From a virus: DNA of 20,634 bases. The notes below the pieces were generated by a model. It saw only the letters and a program-made list of their open reading frames with translations. It made no database searches and was not told the origin of the DNA. Each line of letters begins with the position of its first letter. The stretch's first letter is position 1. The stretch is from positions 1 to 20,634 of IMG/VR virus record IMGVR_UViG_3300014050_000025; one strand, given 5' to 3'. The position numbers and the translations under genes are program-made. This document shows, one piece after another, positions 7,285-13,516 of the stretch.

Positions 7285-7434
7285 TTACTTGGTGACGTTC
7301 TGCGCTGTTTCCGCGGCACGCTTGCGGAAATCACTATCCAGCTCTTTCACCTGCGCCTGCTTTTCGGCGGCCTTGGGCGCTTCGTCGCTCTCGGGGGGCG
7401 TAATGCCGGCTTTAATGACGCCACACTTTTCCAT
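7285..7434 (-). CDS. Small charged protein, 49 aa
   Basis: Short reading frame filling the gap between the portal gene and the gene before it. ATG at 7434 with GAGG seven bases upstream; TAA at 7285-7287, 12 bases before the portal start. The sequence begins MEKCGVIKAGI, followed by a lysine/glutamate/alanine-rich helix (roughly residues 15-47) that looks like one long amphipathic or coiled helix. The spacing of two bases after the preceding stop and the clear ribosome binding site support translation. Function unknown; adjacency to the portal suggests an assembly or head role, as inference only. Confidence 0.65.
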   Translation of the reverse strand: MEKCGVIKAGITPPESDEAPKAAEKQAQVKELDSDFRKRAAETAQNVTK

Positions 7435-7436
7435 GT

Positions 7437-8366
7437 TTATGCCTCGTCGTAATTCGCCCGAAGGGCCCGCTCAACGAGTAAAATGCAATACTCGCGGTTA
7501 TCATAAACATACTGAAATCCGGTCGTATGAACAAGGTATAACCGGCGGTCGTCGCTGATCTGGACGGCCCACGGACGCTGATACGGGTCATTTGACGGCG
7601 GAAACCAGCGTGCCGCATTTTGTTCAAAACGCAAATCGTAAACAAGAACGATAAACCCGTTCTCTTCAATAGTGTCGGGAGAGACCTGCGCCACCGAAAC
7701 AATAACGTCGTGGAAAAATGCCGGGACCGTGCCGATTCCCTCTTTTTCAAAGTACACAAGCTTTTGCGGCGGGCCGGATTTGTGCGCCGGCGATACGTTT
7801 GCGGGGGTAGAACTCGTGCTCTGTTTCTTCAGACCGAAAGCCGCCATGGGGCTGTAATTCCTGTCAATTTTTTCAATCGGCGGAAGCATGGGTTGCTGCG
7901 TTTCATCGGCTAACTCTTGCCGCAGCGCCTCGGCGTCGGCGAGCATGGCGTCTTCTTCCTCAACCGCCGGGGGTGGGGGCGCCACCACTTTTCGGGGGCG
8001 TGTGCTAGGTACCCGCTGTACGCCTGCTTTTTCCATTTTTGCTAACTCTTCAAAAACCATAGCTGCTCGCTCCCGTACGGCATTGATATCATTACCCGGA
8101 ATTGCTGCGCGCGCCGCCGACATTGCCCGCTCGACGGCTGGCGCCGTCATGTTGTCCAACGTCAGTCCGCCGACATTTGAACCGTTAGGGTCCACCACAT
8201 TGATTTTGATTTTGGCGCGGTCGTGCGGATCGAAGTTAATGGGTATGCCGCCCGGAGTTGCTGCGGCCACAATAACGCCCTTGAGCGCTTTGCTGCCGCG
8301 CATAACATCAAGCATCGAGCGCCCGTTTTCCATGCGCTCCTGTGCCGGATCTCGGTAGCCTGACAT
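7437..8366 (-). CDS. Unrecognised two-domain phage protein, 309 aa
   Basis: ATG at 8366 with GGAG five bases upstream. Residues 1-120 start MSGYRDPAQERMENGRSMLD and contain a beta-rich segment (GVIVAAATPGGIPINFDPHD) and helices. Residues 121-200 are a proline-, acidic- and serine-rich linker with a run of four prolines. Residues 205-309 form a second domain with many aromatic residues (KLVYFEKEGIG, RWFPPSNDPYQRPWAVQI, FQYVYDNREYC), probably beta-rich. It is the first gene after the terminator at 8383-8426 and leads into the 49-residue protein and the portal gene, so a head or connector-related role is plausible. No family recognised. Confidence 0.75.
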   Translation of the reverse strand: MSGYRDPAQERMENGRSMLDVMRGSKALKGVIVAAATPGGIPINFDPHDRAKIKINVVDPNGSNVGGLTLDNMTAPAVERAMSAARAAIPGNDINAVRERAAMVFEELAKMEKAGVQRVPSTRPRKVVAPPPPAVEEEDAMLADAEALRQELADETQQPMLPPIEKIDRNYSPMAAFGLKKQSTSSTPANVSPAHKSGPPQKLVYFEKEGIGTVPAFFHDVIVSVAQVSPDTIEENGFIVLVYDLRFEQNAARWFPPSNDPYQRPWAVQISDDRRLYLVHTTGFQYVYDNREYCILLVERALRANYDEA

Positions 8367-8382
8367 AAAAGCTCCAATAGCT

Positions 8383-8426
8383 AAAAAAAGGGGGCAACGG
8401 AAGGCCGAAGCCTAAACGTTGCCCCC
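8383..8426 (-). terminator. Intrinsic terminator overlapping a stop codon
   Basis: On the minus strand: GGGGGCAACG, then a loop containing AGGC-TTCG-GCCT (a tetraloop hairpin), then CGTTGCCCCC, then seven T. The outer stem is 10 bp and perfect, and the inner stem is 4 bp with a UUCG loop. The outer left arm codes the last residues (Gly-Gly-Asn-Val) of the upstream gene, and its TAG stop lies in the loop side. The next gene starts 16 bases beyond the T-run. This is the only clear intrinsic terminator seen in the window. Confidence 0.9.
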
Positions 8427-8699
8427 GAACGATTCTGGGGTCAAATCAGAGCACACCGCGTACAGCTGTGTTTTCGGTACGTGAAAATACAGCCGGCCAA
8501 GGGGTACCCCGCCGCCACACGCTACTTTGACATGCTCCTCAGTCGGCAATACTTCTGCGAGTATTTTGCCAGAAATGAGCTGTGCTACCACCAAACCAGT
8601 GTCAGCGTTCTCGGGGGAAAACGGCAACGTACGAGGAGTCTCGTCGATACCGAGTAACCACGTTAACGGCTGCGCGGCGGGTTCGATGAAATAGCGCAT
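8412..8699 (-). CDS. Unrecognised small protein, 95 aa
   Basis: ATG at 8699, one base after the stop of the upstream 401-residue gene; no strong ribosome binding site is visible, so coupling to that gene is likely. The protein starts MRYFIEPAAQPLTWLLGIDE, has a segment GLVVAQLISGKILAEVLP and a C-terminal RLYFHVPKTQLYAVCSDL. It has a mostly beta character, with two cysteines and no motif I recognise. Its last five codons and stop form part of the terminator stem and loop at 8383-8426, so the coding sequence is constrained by the RNA structure there. Confidence 0.72.
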   Translation of the reverse strand: MRYFIEPAAQPLTWLLGIDETPRTLPFSPENADTGLVVAQLISGKILAEVLPTEEHVKVACGGGVPLGRLYFHVPKTQLYAVCSDLTPESFGGNV

Positions 8700-8700
8700 G

Positions 8701-9906
8701 TCAGACTAACGTCGGGTCGGCGCTTTCTGCAGGGGTGTGAAACTTATACGTCGTCTTCTTTGGAACAAAGTCGACGGGGGCCAACAGTTCTCCGACATAT
8801 GGAAATGGCGTCTCTTGCCATTCCGATGCCCGATTTACCTGAATAGCGCTGAGTCGACTCAGTACTAAAGGTTTATCCGGGTTTGTCACAGCTGTAAATA
8901 GCTCTTCGTCGGTCGCCTCGCGGCTGGCCCGTTTTGAAGCCTGCATCCGCAGCATAGTAGCCGTAGTCGATGGCATCTGCTCGATAGCCACCTTAACATC
9001 AATCGTCGCCATCAGCGGGGCGTCGGGCTCCAGCAGCGCATCACACATTTCCTCGTACGTCGGCTTGATTTCGCCAAGTTCGGAGTACATCGCGCTGATG
9101 ATATCGTCGACAATCCACTGCGGCATCCCCTCTGCGCTTTCGAGTCCGTGCCGCGCCAGAATCTTACTGGCCGGATTCGTAAGCGAGACCGTCAGATCTT
9201 TGACGGCCCCAAAGGGGTTTCTTTCAAAATCGCCCAACACAGGCGAAAAATCTTCCAGAGCAGCGTCGTGCCTAATTGCCTTGGAAACTTCCTTGGCGTC
9301 CTCGGGCGTCAGAGCGGCAACATTGACGTACATCTTGTTACCGATCTGCCGAATCATATTATCTCGCAGCTTGCGCCGATACGTCTCAACCAGTTCCGAC
9401 GGGGCATTCTGAATAGCCAAAGCGGTCAACTTATCCTCGTCGACCCGCACATGGTTATTTACAGGAATGTACACCGTCGGCCAGCGGCAGGGCAGAAAAC
9501 TGACCTGCTCGCCGCGCTTATCGGCAAACCCGTAGTCGCAAATTTTGTACAGAAGATCGCAGCCTCGTTTGGCGTTCAGGCAATGCTTCTGTTTGCGGCT
9601 ACATAACTGCGTACCGAAACCCTTGTAAGAAATGGGCGCTCGGAAGTCCCATTTACCAAGCGTTTCGAGCACTACTTTGCCGGAGCGGTCTGCAATCGGT
9701 ACGACGACCGACAGATTAAGCCCGGCATTTTTCGTTACTTCAAGCACAACGGCTGACGGACGGACCCAGTCACCAAATCGACGATAGGGCGTACTGAAGT
9801 TTCGTTTTTCACCGGCGAGCCAGTGAACGGCCACGAACTCCTCGCAACGCGCAGCTACCCGATCGAACGATTCGATGATCTTTGCCTGTGTCTTCGCGAT
9901 ATTCAC
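8701..9906 (-). CDS. Unrecognised 401-aa protein with heptad-spaced cysteines
   Basis: GTG start at 9906, supported by AAAGGAG six bases upstream, inside the preceding gene. Residues 1-95 contain several strands (SAVVLEVTKNAGLNLSVVVP). A segment at 102-123 carries four cysteines exactly seven residues apart (102, 109, 116, 123) within a basic region. Then come FLPCRWPTVYIPVNNHVRVDE, a helical middle (about 160-350), and a C-terminal stretch ending APVDFVPKKTTYKFHTPAE. Length and aromatic, strand-rich ends fit a virion or DNA-handling protein but no family is recognised. The four cysteines could bind zinc or an iron-sulphur cluster, or form one face of a helix. It sits in the unrecognised block upstream of the terminator. 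Confidence 0.78.
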   Translation of the reverse strand: MNIAKTQAKIIESFDRVAARCEEFVAVHWLAGEKRNFSTPYRRFGDWVRPSAVVLEVTKNAGLNLSVVVPIADRSGKVVLETLGKWDFRAPISYKGFGTQLCSRKQKHCLNAKRGCDLLYKICDYGFADKRGEQVSFLPCRWPTVYIPVNNHVRVDEDKLTALAIQNAPSELVETYRRKLRDNMIRQIGNKMYVNVAALTPEDAKEVSKAIRHDAALEDFSPVLGDFERNPFGAVKDLTVSLTNPASKILARHGLESAEGMPQWIVDDIISAMYSELGEIKPTYEEMCDALLEPDAPLMATIDVKVAIEQMPSTTATMLRMQASKRASREATDEELFTAVTNPDKPLVLSRLSAIQVNRASEWQETPFPYVGELLAPVDFVPKKTTYKFHTPAESADPTLV

Positions 9907-10114
9907 AATTTACTCCTTTATTCAAGTTACCTTCCTTGACTTTGTTTCGGTCAAAGTGTTTCGACGAGTATTGCGACCACTCCCGCGGCGTCACGACAAT
10001 TTCTTCGTATTCTCCGTACGAATTCTTGTCGTAAAACTGCACGAGCGTCCTTGTTACATCGAGAACTTCCTGTCTGCGAACAGGGCGTCCTTTGAACCGA
10101 ATGACATCACGCAA
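9809..10114 (-). CDS. Unrecognised 101-aa protein overlapping the next gene
   Basis: The reading frame is open from 10189, but the best start is a TTG at 10114 seven bases after AAAGGGGGGG; an ATG four bases upstream of it is out of frame and hits a stop after three codons. The protein begins MRDVIRFKGRPVRRQEVLD and contains QFYDKNSYGEYEEIVVTPRE, which looks like genuine coding sequence. Its last 98 bases overlap the 401-residue gene in another frame, and that part is arginine-rich (RIVRSGSCALRGVRGRSLAR). The overlap may mean the C-terminal tail is unconstrained. Family unknown. The rare start and long overlap lower confidence in exact boundaries, not in the presence of a gene. Confidence 0.6.
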   Translation of the reverse strand: MRDVIRFKGRPVRRQEVLDVTRTLVQFYDKNSYGEYEEIVVTPREWSQYSSKHFDRNKVKEGNLNKGVNCEYREDTGKDHRIVRSGSCALRGVRGRSLARR

Positions 10115-10221
10115 ACATGATCCCCCCCTTTGCAGCAATATTACTGCGACTATGAACTCCGACCGCGCCAACGCTAAAGCGCGGTACAATAAATATGCCA
10201 GCTTATGCTGAAAAATTTAGT
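10115..10221. other. Longest non-coding gap, small hairpins
   Basis: About 107 bases with no supported gene. It holds the purine-rich ribosome binding site of the next gene, a 6-bp stem (10163-10168 with 10179-10184, loop 10), and another 6-bp stem (10207-10212 with 10221-10226) spanning the stop codon of the preceding gene. Neither stem is followed by a T-run on the minus strand. A promoter could lie here, but no -35/-10 pair of convincing quality is seen. Confidence 0.4.
10122..10130 (-). promoter_or_regulatory. Ribosome binding site supporting a TTG start
   Basis: AAAGGGGGGG on the minus strand, seven bases before the TTG at 10114. The nearer ATG at 10118 would be only three bases away and encodes a three-residue peptide, so the TTG is the more sensible start. 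Confidence 0.5.
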
Positions 10222-10671
10222 TCAGCTGTCTGGGTCTGGCAGAATGTTATCGAAGACGTTGAGAGCGTTGTCGTCTTCGTCAGAAAAAAAGTCGCCTGTA
10301 TTTACAGACGATTTTTGCGCGCCGGGCGTTTTAATTTCTGGCGGCGCTTCCAAATGAATCGGGTCAAACCCGAGATAACCAGTGTCGTCTGGCTCAAGAC
10401 TTTCTTTCGGAATGTCGAAGAGCGGGAGATTACCCCACGGAGTCAGCAAATGACGGAACGGCGGTTTAGATATGTTTAACCGGATGCCCGCAAAACTGAA
10501 CACCGTAACGTCATGATCGACAAGAGCTTTGATTCGCGCAACCAGCTCGTCTCGTGTGTCAAATGACTCGACGCCGAGTTCTCCGTCCGCGCGCAACACC
10601 ACAGCATGGTAGCCGCCGACTACGTCGTCCACGGTTTTTTCTTGATTGGTTTCCTTGCGCTCTTCTGTCAT
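10222..10671 (-). CDS. Unrecognised phage protein, 149 aa
   Basis: ATG at 10671 shares one base with the upstream stop (TAATG), so translation is probably coupled. The first 15 residues are polar and charged. Residues 20-105 form a compact domain with YHAVVLRADGELGVESFDTR, a helix ELVARIKALVD, and strands ending in FSFAGIRLNISKPPFRHLLT. A D-D-T-G-Y-L-G-F phrase follows. The final 40 residues are acidic, with DFFSDEDDN. The fold may be a small alpha/beta domain with an acidic tail. No catalytic motif is identified. The acidic tail could mimic nucleic acid or mediate protein contacts, as speculation. Confidence 0.75.
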   Translation of the reverse strand: MTEERKETNQEKTVDDVVGGYHAVVLRADGELGVESFDTRDELVARIKALVDHDVTVFSFAGIRLNISKPPFRHLLTPWGNLPLFDIPKESLEPDDTGYLGFDPIHLEAPPEIKTPGAQKSSVNTGDFFSDEDDNALNVFDNILPDPDS

Positions 10672-11315
10672 TATTCATCTCGCATGTCTAGCGGATCTTT
10701 TCCGGTGAAGCCGCCCAAAATACCGGCCGCGTGAATACTGTGAGGGATCAAATTTGGCTGCGCGGTACTAACCTTCCGAACGATTGCAGGCGCGTTCCAT
10801 TGCGGCTCTAAATAAACCACAAACGAATTCGACATCACACCGATAACCGTGACGTCAAGAAACTGGCCAATTTTTGACGTAGGGTCAGGTACGCTAACAA
10901 CGTGCAAAAACGAGTTTGCGAACAGCTTAGCTTTCGGGGCTGAATACGCGATACCGCCAAGAAATTCAAAACACTCATCTTTCCGGCGCTGGTCGATACA
11001 GTAGACCCGCTTGTCCCAGTTAATCGTGCGTTGTCGACCGGGCGCCGGCATCGCGCCAAAACCAGAAAAAAAGTACTCACCTTCGCGCGCGAGGTCGACG
11101 TAAAAGGGCCGCAAATCTTCTGACTCTGCCGGAAACCGCGCGTCAAACTCGGCGACCGGGTCGCGGTCAAAGCCGCCATGGGTAAACAATAGCGCGGCTG
11201 TAAATAACACAAGCGGATTTTCTCGCTGGTGCAACGCGTCAGCGCACGACAGCGCGGCAACTTGCTCGACGACCGAGACGGGCTCGACTTTCGTAAACGT
11301 CTCTGGCCGCGTCAT
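10671..11315 (-). CDS. Unrecognised phage protein, 214 aa
   Basis: ATG at 11315, four bases after the stop of the RuvC-like gene, with a weak ribosome binding site, suggesting coupling. The sequence has a helical start (VVEQVAALSCADALHQREN), a hydrophobic stretch VLFTAALLFTHGG too short and polar-flanked to be a secure membrane segment, then a mixed region with EFDARFPAE and aromatic-rich segments. The C-terminal part (DVTVIGVMSNSFVVYLEPQW) is beta-rich, and the final DPLDMRDE is acidic. No family recognised. The genes on both sides are tightly packed, so it probably belongs to the same transcript as the nuclease. Confidence 0.75.
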   Translation of the reverse strand: MTRPETFTKVEPVSVVEQVAALSCADALHQRENPLVLFTAALLFTHGGFDRDPVAEFDARFPAESEDLRPFYVDLAREGEYFFSGFGAMPAPGRQRTINWDKRVYCIDQRRKDECFEFLGGIAYSAPKAKLFANSFLHVVSVPDPTSKIGQFLDVTVIGVMSNSFVVYLEPQWNAPAIVRKVSTAQPNLIPHSIHAAGILGGFTGKDPLDMRDE

Positions 11316-11319
11316 GGCG

Positions 11320-11958
11320 TCACTTTTTTGAGTGCGACAACCCAGCGTTTGTTGTCTGAATTAACAGCAGCAAAACGAACGCCGCGTCGACCACATTGTC
11401 GATACCTGTCGACTTGTACTTAGTGGAATCAAAAGCAGCACCAAGAGATTTATTGGCTGCCGCAATCATGTCTTCTTTACTGGACTTGCCGTTGCCCGTA
11501 GCAAACTTCTTAATCGTACTGATAGCAAAACCAGTGGCGATAAGATCGGCTTCCTCGGCCCACGTGGCCACAGTCACCTTCATGCCGCCAAGCACTTCAG
11601 AAGCAGTAGCAACACGGGACAAAACCGCGGGAATGCCAAATTTCTTGTTAACAAAAAATTCGCGGGGCGGCGTGTACTTTACGTCTTCGTAGCCGACGAC
11701 GTCTGGATCCACCGTATTCAAAAACGCGCGGAGCCGAACAAACCGCGAGGCACCAGATTCCAATCCCTGCACCGACAAATCCCACTGAAAAAGCTGAAGC
11801 TTTTCCTGCAGCATCTTTTTCCCGGGGATGAAATCATAAACAGCGACACCACAATTGCTGCCCAAGTCGAGCCCAAGAAAACGGATCGCGTCTGCCGGTT
11901 TTTTCTCCAGCTTGCCCCCAAACTGCTTGGGGTCTTTGTACATCCTGTACTTAGGCAC
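11320..11958 (-). CDS. RuvC-like Holliday junction resolvase
   Basis: RNase H-fold endonuclease expected to cut branched DNA intermediates formed by recombination-dependent replication, so that concatemers can be packaged. Length 212 residues from a GTG at 11958, chosen because AGGAG lies six bases upstream; the in-frame TTG at 11964 would touch that site. Motifs: FLGLDLGSNCGVAV with Asp31; VDPDVVGYEDVKY with Glu91 at the end of a strand; and TGIDNVVDAAFVLLL with Asp187 and Asp191 in the C-terminal helix. These match the D-E-D/D metal-binding set of RuvC-type enzymes. The N-terminal 24 residues are a basic extension. Cellular RuvA/RuvB partners are not visible. Substrate choice (four-way versus other branches) cannot be read from sequence. 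Confidence 0.83.
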   Translation of the reverse strand: MPKYRMYKDPKQFGGKLEKKPADAIRFLGLDLGSNCGVAVYDFIPGKKMLQEKLQLFQWDLSVQGLESGASRFVRLRAFLNTVDPDVVGYEDVKYTPPREFFVNKKFGIPAVLSRVATASEVLGGMKVTVATWAEEADLIATGFAISTIKKFATGNGKSSKEDMIAAANKSLGAAFDSTKYKSTGIDNVVDAAFVLLLLIQTTNAGLSHSKK

Positions 11959-11964
11959 GCGCAA

Positions 11965-11970
11965 CTCCTA
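11965..11970 (-). promoter_or_regulatory. Ribosome binding site fixing the RuvC-like start
   Basis: TAGGAG on the minus strand, six bases before the GTG at 11958. The spacing excludes the TTG at 11964, which is directly adjacent to it. Confidence 0.6.
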
Positions 11971-11971
11971 A

Positions 11972-12652
11972 CTATTTTGGTCCCGGGTAGTCGGTCTGTT
12001 TGGACGACCAAGCAATCAACCGTTGCCACCATGTACGCGGCGGTGGTTGCTCGGCTGCCGCTGCTTCCTTGGCTTGATAAGCAAGCACTTTATCTTGAGC
12101 AGCTTGCAGCTCCTTATACACCACGTTGAGGCGCGTCTGCAAGACATCGTTCATCATTTTCAGATGCTCAGCCATGAAGTTGACGTTATACGTCGGCGTG
12201 CCGTTGCGCGCTGCGAACTCTACAACCGTCGCGGCAAACCGCGCCATACCGGCCGCTGCCGGCGACTCTTCGCCAACAACGGAAACCTCGCGCACGCCTT
12301 TAAACCACGCGGCGCAAAACACCTCGCCGATCGCCGCAAACAACGCTAACCGCACGGGATATCTAAATGAAAAGAAATCACGCCGATTCAACGCCTGCTC
12401 GAACGTCTTGACTGGGTCTGCGCCATTGACAAAGTCGCGCTGGGCTGCGGCAAGCGCCTCGGCAATCTTGACAATTTCATCTTGCGAAATGTTGTGCTGC
12501 ACGTACCAGTCGGCTGCTTCATCGGTGCGTGCCGCAAAATCAAGATTCTCAATCGCGCGCACCATGAGCGTCGGCGTGATGTACGCGTAATCGCGTTCTG
12601 GGTTGTATAGCGGCCCGCTATCGCCTTTCTGACGGTATCCAATACTGCCCAT
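11972..12652 (-). CDS. Unrecognised phage protein, 226 aa
   Basis: ATG at 12652 with AAAGGA about five bases upstream. After a short polar start (MGSIGYRQKGDSGP) the protein is largely helical. One segment, FSFRYPVRLALFAAIGEVFC then AAWFKGVREV, looks strongly conserved in style, and near 122-150 lies a G-E-E-S-P-A-A-A-G phrase. The C-terminal third has a helix rich in Leu/Gln/Ala (VLQTRLNVVYKELQAAQDK, about 170-197) that could form a coiled coil. The protein ends in a tryptophan- and proline-rich segment. The hydrophobic helix could be membrane-associated but its charged surroundings argue against a clear transmembrane span. No family is recognised. Confidence 0.75.
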   Translation of the reverse strand: MGSIGYRQKGDSGPLYNPERDYAYITPTLMVRAIENLDFAARTDEAADWYVQHNISQDEIVKIAEALAAAQRDFVNGADPVKTFEQALNRRDFFSFRYPVRLALFAAIGEVFCAAWFKGVREVSVVGEESPAAAGMARFAATVVEFAARNGTPTYNVNFMAEHLKMMNDVLQTRLNVVYKELQAAQDKVLAYQAKEAAAAEQPPPRTWWQRLIAWSSKQTDYPGPK

Positions 12653-12664
12653 AAAATTCCTTTC

Positions 12665-13516
12665 TTACTGGGCGGCTTCAGCATGCTGCGCCGCGTGATG
12701 ACGGCACCGGACGCACATTTGACTGCTGTCGCCGGGATCAAAAAACCTATCGGTTTGACACGCCTCGCAGTAACGAGTTACGTATGTCTTTGCGTGCGTA
12801 GCAAACTGACACTGGTCCTGCCCCAGCCAACAATGAATACACGCGTGCTCGTAGTTTTCGGGGCATGGCCGCGCGCGGGTACGCACTTCGATCCGGGTGC
12901 GGTTGTGCTGAAACATGCTGCTGCTGACGCTGATCGTGGAGAATGACGGCGTCTCGCGACTCTTGGCTGCCTCCACATGCGCAAAGAACAGCAGGTCAAC
13001 AAAGTGCATTGCGGTCGTAAAAGCGTAAGCGCCCCACGGCGCCGAAAAGCCCATAACCTGCGCAATCGCATAACAGCTGTTCTGACTAAAAAATTGCGTA
13101 AATTTCATCGGGCACGGTGAACCAGCAACCGCGCGACAATCAAGTAAATAGCCGGGTTTGTTCTTACGGGTATACGGTCGTACGTTTTCTACGATGACCG
13201 GCACGAGTTCGTCTTCCATTTGCCGCGTCCACGGTAACGCCGGCAAACCCGCTTTTAATTTTTCAATATTGCCGGCAATGCGCCACGCAAGTGTAGACGC
13301 GACCGGTCGTGTTAATGTTGTACCAGCCAGCGCACGAATCGAATCGAATAGCGCCGGCTGAGACACCGAATCGGGTAGCTCGGCTAACGTGTCGCGGCAA
13401 ACGTCGCGCAGCGTGTCTCCGACCATATTTGCGTCGATATATGGTCGGAGGGCACGCTGCGCAATTCGGTCGCGGTACTGCCGAACGCGAATATAACTAA
13501 ACGGTGGGCGTTTCAT
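12665..13516 (-). CDS. Protein with C-terminal cysteine-rich zinc region, 283 aa
   Basis: ATG at 13516 with AGGGG four bases upstream; the start overlaps the end of the upstream gene by 20 bases. The first 120 residues are basic and helical. The middle (about 121-215) has a hydrophobic helix-like stretch with AYAFTTAMHFVDLLFFAHVE. The C-terminal 70 residues carry clustered Cys/His: C218, H224, C226, C229, C236, then C250-x2-C253 and C268-x2-C271 followed by two histidines. This suggests one or two zinc ribbons, so nucleic-acid or protein binding is likely. No catalytic signature is visible. Codons 18-37 lie in a 22-bp inverted repeat (13406-13462). The family is not recognised. Confidence 0.76.
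   Translation of the reverse strand: MKRPPFSYIRVRQYRDRIAQRALRPYIDANMVGDTLRDVCRDTLAELPDSVSQPALFDSIRALAGTTLTRPVASTLAWRIAGNIEKLKAGLPALPWTRQMEDELVPVIVENVRPYTRKNKPGYLLDCRAVAGSPCPMKFTQFFSQNSCYAIAQVMGFSAPWGAYAFTTAMHFVDLLFFAHVEAAKSRETPSFSTISVSSSMFQHNRTRIEVRTRARPCPENYEHACIHCWLGQDQCQFATHAKTYVTRYCEACQTDRFFDPGDSSQMCVRCRHHAAQHAEAAQ
13406..13462. repeat. Long inverted repeat (22-bp interrupted stem)
   Basis: Left arm 13406-13415 (GCGCAGCGTG) and 13417-13428 (CTCCGACCATAT); right arm 13439-13450 (ATATGGTCGGAG) and 13453-13462 (CACGCTGCGC). The two 10- and 12-bp blocks are perfectly complementary, interrupted only by one base on the left (13416) and two on the right (13451-13452). The loop is 10 bases (13429-13438). 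It lies within codons 18-37 of the cysteine-rich protein gene. No T-run follows on either strand, so it is not a standard terminator. Confidence 0.92.

Noticed and set aside
10141-10230. Two small hairpins considered as terminators in the 107-base gap
   Set aside because: Stems are only 6 bp and neither is followed by a T-run on the minus strand.
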